From assembly GCA_963556145.1 (NCBI GenBank), contig OY744461.1, positions 6,272,891 through 6,336,890 of the forward strand: a DNA stretch of 64,000 nucleotides, in the 5' to 3' direction. The DNA comes from Hygrocybe punicea. Its lineage: Eukaryota > Basidiomycota > Agaricomycetes > Agaricales > Hygrophoraceae. Below are positions 12,413 to 22,895 of the stretch, in pieces. Position numbers and translations under genes: made by a program. The first letter of the stretch is position 1. Every line of letters begins with the position of its first letter. Under the pieces are notes generated by a model. The model had not been told where the DNA came from, searched no databases, and was given only the letters and a program-made list of their open reading frames with translations.

Positions 12413-12786
12413 TACTGTTGGGGAAGTTCGGTTTGGTCTGGTTTTGGGCCTTTTTGCCCCAAACCAGAACTGAACCATTCCGTTCCTGCTAAAAAATCTT
12501 AAACCAAAACCAAAACCGATGTAAACTGTTTACATCAGTTTGGTTTCGGTCCAAATGTGGTTCAGACCGTGTACTGCCTGCCCTCAGTGCCATCTGACCT
12601 CACAATAGTGCTGCACACGTCAATTGACGTGGCTGGCCTATACGCGAGGTGGGATTAGGGTACTGAGGTGCTGGCACACCTTGTGCGGGTGTTGAGCCAT
12701 GCGCGCATCTCTTTGCATGGGTGTCCGGATGCATTATACACATTGTGCATGCCACAACGTCTGGTTGGACCCAGGTTGGACCCAGG

Positions 12787-12912
12787 TTAGTTGTTTCCGG
12801 TGGACGCATGGTGGTTGTTTCCAGCAGATGCATGGTGGTTGTTTCTGGCAGATGAGTGGTGGTTGTTTCCAGTGGACATGTGGTGGTTGTTTCTGGTGGA
12901 CGCATGGTGGTG
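12787..12912. repeat. 24-bp tandem repeat, about 5 copies
   Basis: Units built on TGGTGGTTGTTTC followed by a variable GGTGGACGCA or CAGATGCA half. The period is a multiple of three, so both strands show open repetitive frames, which I do not regard as genes. Confidence 0.8.
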
Positions 12913-13008
12913 GCGGCATATGAGCCTCTCCATGTGGGTGTCCTGATGCATCATACATTGTACATGCAATGGCAGCCAGGTTGACCCCACATTGGCCTGT
13001 CTCAGTGG

Positions 13009-13212
13009 TGGTGGTGGTGGTGTTGGTGTTGCGTGGTGGTGTTGGTGTTGCGTGGTGGTGTTGGTGTTGCGTGGTGGTGTTGGTGTTGCGTGGTGGTGTT
13101 GGTGTTGCGTGGTGGTGTTGGTGTTGCGTGGTGGTGTTGGTGTTGCGTGGTGGTGTTGGTGTTGCGTGGTGGTGTTGGTGTTGCGTGGTGGTGTTGGTGT
13201 TGCGTGGTGGTG
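13009..13212. repeat. 19-bp minisatellite, about 10 near-perfect copies
   Basis: The unit GTGGTGGTGTTGGTGTTGC is repeated head to tail about ten times with almost no divergence. Because 19 is not a multiple of three, all three frames cycle through the same 19-residue repeat, producing long spurious frames on both strands. The uniformity implies recent expansion. Confidence 0.9.
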
Positions 13213-13747
13213 ATGGTGGTGGTACGGTGCCAGGTTCTATCATGTACGAATAAAATCAATAAAAAAATCAATAAAAATATGTAGCGCAAAGGAGTGGGGG
13301 TGGATGCACCACCCCCTGCTACTCATTGACTGCCACTCCACCCTGTTCACTTTTGTTTGTGCATGCACGCATCTTGGACACATTGTTGGTTGGCTGCGTT
13401 GTTGTTGGCATCCAACATGGCCATCCTGGGTTGTGGCCATTGTGGTGGCCATTGTCATTGTCATCATTGTTGTTGTTGTAGTGGTAGTGGTGGTCCACCT
13501 AGGCTATGGCACAGGTACAGGTAAATCCATACCTGTGTGTATGGATCAGACAGATCCATGTATCCGTGGGTACCATACCCGTGGATACCAGTTTCTAGCA
13601 TATGCAGAGCCATTGAATGACATAATACAAATCTACAATATTATAAACAACCCTCAATGTGGCCACAGGCCAATCCTGCAGCAAGTGGCCATTGAAGGGG
13701 ATATAAAAAAAGCCCCTTCACGAAGATCAACTTGAACCCAAACAGTC

Positions 13748-14604
13748 ATGGCACCCAAAAGGAAAACGACAGCTGGCAGCAAGGCCTCTAAGTGCCTAAA
13801 GACATCATCCCCATCGGTCAATAGTGCCGCCACTGCCCTGAGCCATGATGGCAGTGAACATGCTGGCTGAGAGAAGGATGACAACAATGTAATTGATGTT
13901 GATGCAGTTGATGCTGATGCCGGTAACGATGAGTCAGGGGAGGACGAGGGATCCAAAGATGAACTTGGTAAATTCTTGTGTTTGTGGGTATTCAATGGCT
14001 AAACTCTGGAGACAGCACAACTGATGAAAAAGTGGCACGCACCCATTTATGGCTTTTTCAAGCCAACCCCTGACATTGAGTACAAGGACAATTGCCATAG
14101 CCATGTCTTCCATTGCCTCATGAAAGGCTGTGGTGGTGTGGTCCATTGCTTCATGGATAATGACATGTCGACGAGCAACTTGATTAAGCATGCACGGAAA
14201 TGCTTTGGTGAGGACACCATCAAATCAGCAAAAAGTGCAAAGAATGCACAGGAAATTCATGACAAGATTGTTGGCAGTATTTTGAGGGATGGGAGTATAA
14301 CAGCCATGTTTGAGAGGAAAGATCGTGAGAAGGTGACCTATTCCCATTGTCAGCATATGAAAACAGGGACTAGGTATGTGGTGTTATGCACCTGCAGACC
14401 TCCTGTTGATTCCTTCATTAGAGCTGAACTGGTCCACTGGGTGTCTGAGAGCAACCAGCTGTTCAACATTGTCGAGGACTGCAGTTTCCAATGCTTAATG
14501 AAGACGGGATGACCAGGGTACTATCTGCCATCGCCGAGCACAATCTCTCGAGATCTGAGGCAGGTTTTTGTCTGAACTCGAACTTGAATTGTGAAGATGC
14601 TGCA
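13748..14604 (+). pseudogene. hAT transposase N-terminal exons (BED zinc finger)
   Basis: The ATG at 13748 follows a TATA box (GATATAAAA, about 13699) by about 50 bp. An acidic first exon ends near 13967, a short intron runs to about 14018, and the next exon carries a BED-type finger (C and C in the K-G-C-G region, then S-T-S-N-L-I-K-H-A-x2-C near 14170-14205). A segment typical of hAT transposases follows, up to V-K-M-L-Q at about 14604. In-frame stops near 13868, 14510, 14553 and 14562 are all TGA; at least two fall where relatives have arginine. Homology then ends abruptly at the start of Gypsy-A. The product would be a DNA-binding transposase; this copy is dead. Confidence 0.75.
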
Positions 14605-16275
14605 AGTAAGGGGATGAGCCAATCAATTGTCGTCGAGGAAATGCTCACATTCGGAGTCAATAGGAATACATCTTCTTCTGTTTATTCTGGGAGTGACTCT
14701 GAAAATAAGGCTGTCAAGATCCTAAGCCCCAAACCAGATCCACTCACCATCATTATTCCTCATACCACTTCCATAAATTCATCTCTATCTCAGCCTTATC
14801 AGGAACCTGGATCTAGGACTAGGCCTATCAGTGTGTCCTCTTCTGAGGACATTAATTCATCTTCTGATGAATCCATGGACACAGACTCAGATGAAGAATT
14901 AGAATGGTTCGCTTGGACTAGGTCTGATTCCCCAGACTCAGAAGCAATAACAGAATTTAATTCAGACCTCAGTCAGGCCATTGAAGAAGCCCAGCAGCCA
15001 CTAGATTCCCCTCCAGGCTTGATATCACTTTCGCCTACAACACCCCCACTTGAAGATATACCCTTGTTACAATTGCCACCTGTCTCAGACAATACTTGGT
15101 CCTTGCCAGAGGGTGAGGAAATCAATACCCCCTCTGATGAATATGCCAGACTCCCATTTGATCGTGCCAATGCCTTAAATGCAGGAAAACACATTTCGCC
15201 CTTACCTCCCTCCAAGGATCCCAGATCCCCATTCAGTGTTAGATCAGGCCCATTATATCCAGAATCCAATCTAATCACTCAGCTTCGCATGGAAGCACCT
15301 CCTGTTCACCCTCAATCACCCATTCAAGTGTATTCCTTCACCATCTCCAATGCTGGCTCCTCTCATCAGAACTTAGCTGCTGCAAGAATCTTAACAGCTG
15401 AGCCAGACCACATGTCTACATTTGATGTTCACATTAGTTTCCTCAAAGCTATTAGAGGATCCCTGGTTGAAGGCATTTGCAGAATTGGATTCAAGCTAGC
15501 CACCCCTGACTGGAGGGCCCTTATCAATGAAAGGCCTTCAAATGACCCAGTCCGCTATTATTTTAACCACAAGTGCTTACTATTTCGGTTTCTGGAAGAA
15601 GGAGTTTCTGAAGGACTACCTGAACCTGTAACAGAGCATTTTAGGCCCCTTCACTTTACAGAGTCCAACCCTCTCTTTGAAGAAGAAGAAATCACCTTCC
15701 TCAAAAATTCCTCCATCATCTTTTGCTCCAATCGCCACATGTTACTCTCTGATGCTATCAATGCAGTCTTGGATATGCACTTTCACCGCCCTGAAGCAGT
15801 GGCAGATTTGCTTAAGGAAGGATATTTTGACCCTCCCAAATATCTCAAGTTTAGTGATTTGTTCACTCTTGTAACAATATTTTTACCCCTATGTCAAACC
15901 TCTCTTCTTTATATCTGTCTGTACTACATTTTATTACTTGATGTGATAGTGTATAAGTTTATATTTTCACAGACTATTCAGGATTTGACATCCTTAGCTA
16001 GCTCTAGTATACCTGTGTACAAACAAACTGAACTGACAAATATAACTTCTGTCAGACTGTATGAAGAGGACCCTCAAAATTCTAAGCATGAAGATAAGCC
16101 ACTAGAGCAATTTAGTGTATATTATGAGACTATTAAGGATAGCCAAGAAACAACTATGCCTATTTTTGTCTACCCAGAAGATGAAGACAATCAGGAGTAC
16201 AATCTTAATGAAGTACCAAATAAGCAAGAAAGTGACTCAGAAGAAGCAGACTATTACTACATTATAGGAGAATGA
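14605..16275 (+). pseudogene. Gypsy-A N-terminal (Gag-position) open frame with candidate intron
   Basis: About 555 codons open up to a TGA at 16273, in frame with the pol sequence that follows, so the TGA probably replaced a sense codon. The first half is rich in Ser, Pro, Asp and Glu with many S-S-D-E runs; the second half (about 15420-15860) looks globular. I see no CCHC zinc knuckle and no D-T/S-G protease site, unlike Gypsy-B gag. At about 15871-15970 a very hydrophobic stretch starts at GTAACAA and ends at TTTTCACAG, which is more plausible as a retained intron of about 100 nt than as a membrane segment. The position suggests Gag, but the family is not recognised. Confidence 0.5.
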
Positions 16276-19200
16276 ACTTTAATATGTGAAGAAGGAGACA
16301 TTCTCATACTCCCTTGTGAAGAAACAGACAGTCAAGGATACCCATTAACACTCACAGCTTACAAAAGAGTGGACAAGAAGATAAATCCTGTCCCTGGAAC
16401 CTTTCCAGAAGATGCACGTGTTACAAGGAAATTTCCCTATGACCCTCTTTCCACATCACCACCACTTCCTATGATACCACCAGACTTCATACCTACAGAG
16501 AAGCTTACATTTGAATGTCTAAAGATACTCAAGATAAACAATGATGGATTTCTTTGGCCAGAAGAAGAAAGATTATTTACTCACCTCTTGTCACTTGACC
16601 AAGAGGCTATTGGCTTTGAAGATACTGAAAGAGGCACACTTAAGGAATCTTACTTTTCACCATACATCATCCCTACTGTCCCACATTTACCCTGGGCATT
16701 TCGAAATATTCCTATACCACCAGGACTTAGAGAAAAAGTCATGGATGTTTTGAAGAGAAAAATAGATGCTGGTGTATATGAACCAAGTCAATCCTCTTAT
16801 AGGTCAAGATGGTTTTGTGTAAGCAAACAGGATGGAAAACTTTGTATATTCCATGATTTGCAACCTCTCAATGCAGTTACAATACGTGATGCAGGCCTTC
16901 CTCCAATACTAGATGAATTTGTAGAACCTTTCGCTGGTCGCCAATGTTATACAGTCTTCGATTTGCTATGGGGATTTGATGCTAGGAAAGTACATCCTAC
17001 ATCTCGTGACCTCACTGCATTCATGACACCACTGGGATTACTTCGTCTCACATCACTCCCCACTGGATTTACAAATTCACCTGCAGAGTTTCAATGTTGT
17101 ATGTGTTTCATCCTTCAAGATGAAATCCCTCATACTGCAGATAGCTTCATTGATGATTTACCTATAAAAGGACCTCCATCCATTTATCCTGATCAAGATG
17201 GAAGACCAGAAGTCTTGCTAGATAATCCAGGAATCAGAAGGTTTATTTGGGAGCATGCTCAAGATGTACATTGCATTATGCATCACCTTGCTTGTGCAGG
17301 AATGACAATATCAGCTAAGAAGACACAACTTTGCCGCTCAAGTGTTGTGATCGTAGGATAGAAATGCACTCCAGAAGGACGTTGTCCTGATGATAGTAGA
17401 GTACAAAAGGTTTTGGACTGGCCCCCACTCAAGACACCCAAGGATGTTAGAGGCTTCCTAGGTCTCTGTGGAACAGTTCACATTTGGATAGAAAATTATT
17501 CTGCACTAGCCAAGCCACTATCAGAGTTATTCCATAAAGGAGCAGAGTTTATATGGGATGAAAGAAGACAAGCAGCTTTCCAGGCATTGAAAGAGAAGGT
17601 TTCTTCAGCACCTGCACTTCGCTCTATTGATTATATATCAGATGGACCCACATATTTATCAGTAGACAGTAGCCATATTGCTGCAGGTTTTATTTTATCA
17701 CAGGAAGATGAAGATGGAAATCGTCGCCCTGCCAGATATGGTTCAATACCAATGAGTGAAAGAGAATCCAGATATTCACAGCCAAAACTGGAGTTATATG
17801 GACTATACCACACATTACGCCACTGGAGACTGTATTTAATAGGAATAAAGAATCTTCATATAGAGGTAGATGTCAAGTTTATAAAAGGCATGCTCAATGA
17901 ACCAGATTTACAGCCCAATGCTGCCATAAACAGATGGATTCAAGGAATTTTATTATTTGACTTCAAGCTTATTCATGTTCCTGCAACCCAGTTTAGAGGA
18001 CCAGATGCACTCTCTCGAAGAAAGCCTGCAGATAATGAAGAAATTGAAGAGCATGATGATTCATGGCTAGATGATATTGCCTTGCTTGTTCATGTTCCTG
18101 ATCCACATGAAATAAGAAGATTTAGCTTCACTGTCCCTACCAAATTGCCATACAAGGCTACCACACTCCCTTCAAATAATGAAATTAAATTACAACAGGA
18201 CAAGATGCTCATTCAAATAAAACATTTTTTATCCACATTGGAAATGCCTTCAACAGATACCTTGCAGGCAAGAAGAAGATTTCTGAAGAAAACTGGACAA
18301 TTTTATTTAAAAGATAATAAACCGTTTAGGAGAAATGGCCAGAAAATGCCTTCACTAGTAATTATGAATGCAAAAAAAGAGAATTTCCATTCTCACTCAA
18401 GCCCATGAAAACCTAGGTCATAAAGGAGAACAAGCTGTGTTTGACTTAGTCAAACTTCGATTTTTTTGGCCCCATCTCAGAGCAGATGTCCATTACCACA
18501 TTTCATCATGTTATCAGTGTCAAATTAGGAGCTTGAAGAAAATCGAAATTTCCCCTACAATTTCTACCCCTACAGCAATTTTTCAAAAGGTATACATTGA
18601 TGTGATGTTTATGCCACCTTCAGGAGGCTACCATTTCATTGTAGCAGCACGTGATGATTTATCAGGAGCAACTGAAGTAAAAGCTCTAAGATCAAACAAT
18701 TCACAGAACTTAGCAAAGTTTTTCTGGGAACAGATCTATTGTCGCTATGGTGCCATTGAACATGTAGTTACCGATAATGGAGGAAAAGTCAAAGGAGCAT
18801 TTGAGTCTCTGCTTAGAAGACTGGGAATTCCTCAAGTTCACATATCACCCTACAATAAGCATGCAAATGGTGTAGTGGAAAGAGAACATTTTACTCTACA
18901 TGAAGCCATAGTCAAGTCTTGTGAAAAAGATAAGACTGGGAAAATCAAGAATTGGCACAAGCATGTAGAGTTAGCATCATTTGCAGACCGAATTACAGTC
19001 AGCAGTGTTACTGGATACTCACCATATTATCTACTCCATGGCACCCATCCTATACTTCCCTTTGACCTAACAGAAGCCACATTTATGGTTGAAGGTTTTC
19101 GCTCAGGACTTTCTACATCAGATTTGTTAGCACTCCGCATACGTCAGCTTGGAAGACATCAAGAAGATATTGATAAAGCAGCAGCTGTGCTTAAGCAGGC

Positions 19201-19560
19201 TCACTTCATATCTAAATTGCAATTTGATCAGAGATTTCATAAACAATTGCAAACATGTGATTATCAGCCAGGAGAACTAGTTCTAGTATATAATAGTCAT
19301 TTGGAGATGACTATAGGAAAATTCAAGACAGACCCTCATTACCTTGGCCCATATGAGGTTGTCAGACAAACAAGAAGAGGAACTTATGTTTTAAAAGAAT
19401 TAGATGGTGCTGTGCATGCTGAGCATTATGCAGCATTTTGGATTTTGCCATACATTTATCGGACTGACCCTATCCTTTATGAGATAGCAGACCAGGAAGA
19501 TGAAGCTGCTAAACTAGAGGATTGCTCAGTAAATCAGTTAATACCTCTTGGATCAGGAGA
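16276..19560 (+). pseudogene. Gypsy-A pol: reverse transcriptase, RNase H, integrase
   Basis: The frame continues from the upstream ORF. RT covers about 16490-17420, with F-I-D-D in place of Y-x-D-D near 17145-17157. RNase H follows (about 17640-18020), with a catalytic-type V-D-S-S, S-K/Q-L-E-L-Y-G and a G-P-D-A-L-S-R end. Integrase runs about 18380-19480: an H..H..C..C finger (H-E-N-L-G-H-K-G and C-Y-Q-C), then D in I-D-V-M-F-M, D in V-T-D-N-G-G and E in V-V-E-R-E. Lesions are TAG 17359 (Gypsy-B has a sense codon there) and a frame change in a run of seven A near 18371. The protein would copy and integrate the element. It is close to intact but not translatable as it stands. Confidence 0.85.
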
Positions 19561-19966
19561 CATCACAGATATTATTCTTGCCATTAAGCCAGAATTTGCT
19601 GCACACATTGCATCACGCGCAAAGAATTTTGAATTTAGAAAATATTGAGTTCCAGCCACTGTCTGTCACATGTGGCTTTATGAAACAATGCCCATTAGTT
19701 CCATTACAGGTGTTGTTACAGTTGGTTCAGTAAAAGTACCAGGAGAAGTCAATGATCCCTCAGGTCTTGGCAATGAAGACTTTGATGCAGGTTTAAAGTT
19801 GTCAAAATATGGTTATCCTATATATCATCTTCATCAGTTACCAGTACCACTATCCGCAGATCTACTCCAGAAGAGATACAATACTATTATTCCTCACCAC
19901 TATTGTATAGCCCCACACTCATTCATTCAAGATTTTCCTTTTTCTGCATTGATTCCCATATTCTAG
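19561..19966 (+). pseudogene. ASCH/PUA-like domain fused to the Gypsy-A integrase
   Basis: Directly after the integrase C terminus, in the same frame, the sequence reads I-I-L-A-I-K-P-E-F-A then E-F-R-K-Y, a W-L-Y-E-T strand, a G-x-V-x2-P-G-E-V segment, G-x-G-N-x-D-F and S-K-Y-G-Y. That order (L-S/A-I-K-P, x-F-R, W-x-Y, central turn) is the pattern of ASCH-type PUA-like beta-barrels, which bind nucleic acid, and of a stand-alone fungal family of about 130-200 residues. One TGA at 19646 interrupts it between the K-Y and the W-L-Y-E-T strand. Gypsy-B lacks it: its frame ends about 45 codons after the integrase. The fusion is seen in the sequence; the domain name is recognition from memory; any RNA-binding role is inference. 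Confidence 0.65.
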
Positions 19967-21025
19967 CACCTTTTGTGACTGAATATTCAGTTATATCCAA
20001 GACCCCTATCCCTCATGTGATTTCCCACTACACACCCTCTTTTTCTATGCCCCATGTATTTTATTGGCCACTATTTTTATCCATGCACATGATTTCCCAT
20101 CACAGACCCTTTTTTATGCTATCTAAACTGATTAGATAAATTTTATTTGTTTTATGATTTGCTGGTCATTTTTAAGTCAGACACGCAAAGAAAATATATA
20201 TAACGCTACAAAGTGATAATACAACCCCTCTCATCTAATAGTTGACGGACCCATTATACGAATACAATGATAATATATATATAAAAACAAAACAAAACAA
20301 AACAAAATGACATAACGAAATGGAAAATAGAATAAAACTCGTGTATGGGTAGAAAAGATAAAGAAATGGACGAATGACCAGTGACCCTCCACTCCAGTAG
20401 TCCAGCAACTAAGTCCCACCCGAAAATATATAGCGCTCGCCCTGAATTGAAATGGAGTGATGCTCGGCATCACTCCTGGCCCGTCTATCCTCCAGACGAA
20501 TCCATTGTCAATTGATTATAAATGTATGGTAGTATGGAGTGGCTAGTATAAGCCGTTTTCTACATGCAAATACTTCAGTACAGGCAAATAATGAATATAA
20601 AAATGAAGTGTTACTTAGCGGGTTTTTTCTTGAAGGGAGGATGGAGTGACCATTCATAGCATCGGATAGATTTTTTTTACGATTTATTGCGCTGTGGCAT
20701 GGCAAGAAAAAGGAGTAAACACTACAGAACCATAGTGGCAGACTAAAGGAAAGAAAAGACGGATCGTGCAAATGTACAACTATGACCCTGGAAAACACGT
20801 GACCAGCACATGTTTTCTCATGTGACCTGAGTAAACAGTCCAGACCGAATAAGCATTGGTACTATTGCAGATCCGTACCTGATATAGCTTCAAGACCCTG
20901 AAGAACCAAGGGAATGGTAAAATCCTGATTTGATCTATCATACAACCTTAAATCGAATTTGAAATACATCATCCCAATATAGCAAGGCCGGGGCTAGTTT
21001 AGTTCTGGACCTACAGGGACCTATT
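19967..21025. other. Unassigned AT-rich spacer downstream of Gypsy-A
   Basis: Low-complexity AT-rich sequence, with (CAAAA)n near 20285-20306 and TATA runs near 20195 and 20270. No coding structure could be supported on either strand. GTCACGTG/CATGTGAC-like boxes occur near 20795-20830 (ACACGTGACC and CATGTGACC). It may hold the Gypsy-A 3' end, but no LTR pair is present to prove it. Confidence 0.4.
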
Positions 21026-21459
21026 GTGACACAGCGTCCCACATTAGTATTGCTTGACCCACCATTCCGGTTCCCCCACAAATCTTTTCCCTTAACGTCT
21101 CCTGTTACATCAACTGCACCGCTATTCTGCTCAGTGCTTCAGCACTACCAGACACCCATATACCGTAATCCATATCATACTATGACATCATACTCCAGTC
21201 CTTCACCCTCTCCACCTATGGATATTCCTCTACGCCATCTAGATTTATCACACTTATTCGATACTCCCACCAAATACGATACAGACTTCTTTACCAAACC
21301 CACTAGTCCCGCTCAGACACCACCGCTACCCCCTTTGGAATGTGATGAATACATCGATTTCGAATCCGTGAATGTACAAGGTGTTGATTGTCCGCTGCCG
21401 GATGATTTTGACTTTTTTATGGATAGTCTTCCCAACTTTCCTATGCCACCAACCACCAT

Positions 21460-22508
21460 TAGGGCACAGCACGGGTATGGGTTTACCCGCGGTTATTCCA
21501 AAACGGGTAATTCGGGTTCGGGTACGGTGTTTCGGTTTGCACACCTTGTCAAAACCGTACCCGTTATCCGCGGGTGACGGGTTTTCACGGGTCTGTCAAC
21601 CCAAGCCCCAGGTAGGTTTTTTCTTTGTTATTTACTTTATTTTCACATTAATTTCTTTACTTTTGCTAAGTTCGTGTGATATTTGCTACCACAACCGTGA
21701 CAAGCGCAAACACAACAACAACGACAACAAGAAAACCCACGAATGACAATGACAACGACAACCACGACAACCCCGCACGCCAAAAACGAACCACCAAAGT
21801 CGCGACGGCGACGACAACGATAGAAAGGAAAGCCAGGAGGGTGGTGCGCCCACCTACCGGCCCAGGTACGTCCCCCCAATCCAGTCCCAACGACATCGGC
21901 TAACGAGGGGAATGGACGAGGCGAGGACGAAGATGGACACAGCAACAACGGTCCCACCTCGCAAACACGCTCCGGCCGCATCAATTGACGTGTGGACGCC
22001 CATGGAAAGTCCCCAGCCCCATCCAACCTCGCAAAAACAGACAGAGCGCGTCAATTGACGCATCCCCGTTGTTCGCGAGGTAGTTAGCATGCACGGACGC
22101 CCATGGAAAGTCCCTGGCCCCATCCAACCTCGCGAAAACGGTCCCACCTCGCGAAAACGCCCTGGCCGCGTCAATAGACATGCGGACGCCCATGGAAAGT
22201 GCCCGGCCCCATCCAACCTCGCAAAAACAGACAGAGCACGTCAATTGACGTGCTCCCGTTGTTCGCGAGGTAGTCAACACGCGGGGATGCCCATGGAAAG
22301 TCCCTGGCCCCAACCAAACCTCGCAAAAACAGACGGAGCGCGTCAATTGACGCGTCCCCGTTGTTCGCGAGGTAGTTAGGATGGAACATGGCGGGTACCC
22401 GCAGATAACGGGTATGGGTTGTACCCGTCATCGGAGCGGGTACGGTTTCTGCGGGTACGGGTGCGGTGTCGGGAATTCTGACCCGCGGTATACCCATGCT
22501 GTGCCTTA
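21460..22508. mobile_element. hAT MITE, 1049 bp, TSD ACCACCAT
   Basis: Exact 8-bp duplication ACCACCAT (21452-21459 and 22509-22516). The ends are TAGGGCACAGCACGGGTATG and, in reverse complement, TAAGGCACAGCATGGGTATA, followed by dense ACCCG/CGGGT subterminal repeats. The middle holds (GACAACAAC)n-like sequence and four copies of a roughly 95-100-bp repeat. There is no transposase. It belongs to a different end-family from the other hAT elements here. Confidence 0.93.
21990..22385. repeat. About 95-bp direct repeats inside the hAT MITE, 4 copies
   Basis: CGCCCATGGAAAGTCCC or a close variant occurs near 21998, 22099, 22189 and 22288, followed by CCAACCTCGC and CGTCAATTGACG. TTGTTCGCGAGGTAGT follows in most copies. 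CGTCAATTGACG is a perfect 12-bp palindrome. Confidence 0.85.
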
Positions 22509-22895
22509 ACCACCATCCCTTCGCAATCCATACCCTTAGACCCAGAATTCAGAGAATGGCTTGAATCACCTCCTTCACTTTCCACAAATTGTATCCAACC
22601 AACTTCCTCCCACCGCAATCGTTTCGAACACCCTGCAATTCCAGGATTGCTTCCTAAGCCGCTATGAAAGAAGCACACTCGCCCTAAGTACCACCTCAAG
22701 GCGCTGCTAATTCTACAAAGAAGAATATGGATCGGTTAAAGGAACAAGGAGTTGATGTATGAGATTGGGAGGAGTTTTTTGGAAAGATGAAGAAGAAATT
22801 AAAAGAATAGTTAAAATGTAAAAAGCTTCTTCTCAGATTAAAGAGTTGTTTTCTTTTGGTTTCAACTGGGGACAGTTGATTTAATTGTGTTGTGC

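Larger units (their letters stand above)
12413..14604 (+). mobile_element. 5' part of a hAT transposon, truncated at Gypsy-A
   Basis: The sequence from TACTGTTGGGGAAGTTCGG has the form of a hAT terminal repeat and resembles the end at 32019 (TACTGTTGCCGAAGTTCAG). Subterminal GGTTC/GAACC repeats follow to about 12570. It then contains two minisatellites, a TATA box near 13699 and the first exons of a BED-finger hAT transposase. Homology stops at about 14604 within the transposase. The matching right end and the second copy of the candidate target site (ACAACACC) were not found, so the element is broken. Confidence 0.65.
14605..19966 (+). mobile_element. Gypsy-A: Ty3/Gypsy retroelement with ASCH-like tail
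   Basis: An almost continuous frame runs from about 14605 to 19966: a Ser/Pro/acid-rich N-terminal region, reverse transcriptase, RNase H, integrase and an ASCH-like domain. RT before integrase places it in Ty3/Gypsy. It is clearly related to Gypsy-B on the minus strand (58072-61752) through the whole pol region. No 5' LTR or primer-binding site was found at the left; it abuts a truncated hAT. The 3' LTR is uncertain; a TGTCATGACC-type LTR-like start occurs at 22896. Breaks are few: TGA 16273, TAG 17359, one A-run frameshift near 18371 and TGA 19646. Confidence 0.85.
21183..22745 (+). pseudogene. Acidic, proline-rich accessory ORF split by a hAT MITE
   Basis: From ATG 21183 a frame reads about 93 codons rich in Pro, Asp and Phe (for example D-D-F-D-F-F-M-D-S-L), then runs into the hAT element at 21460. 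Removing 21460-22508 with one copy of ACCACCAT restores the frame exactly; it continues in phase for about 50 more codons to a TGA near 22672, then about 25 basic codons (K-K-H-T-R-P-K-Y). The TGA may again be a former CGA. I do not recognise the protein; its acidic composition resembles activation domains, but that is not evidence of function. A start further upstream at 21026 is also possible. It lies between Gypsy-A and an LTR-like stretch, so it could be retroelement cargo. Confidence 0.5.

Noticed and set aside
13009..13212. Short direct repeats resembling a CRISPR array
   Set aside because: The units are contiguous with no spacers, and the genome is eukaryotic.
12969..13289. Several long open frames on both strands (Val/Gly/Trp/Cys-rich and Asn/Thr/His-rich)
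   Set aside because: They are products of the 19-bp minisatellite; every frame is open by construction.
20231..20798. Two minus-strand frames rich in Phe and Ser
   Set aside because: AT-rich low-complexity sequence with no domain or intron logic; not distinguishable from chance.
21676..21903. Thr-rich plus-strand frame
   Set aside because: ACAACGAC repeats in the interior of a hAT MITE.
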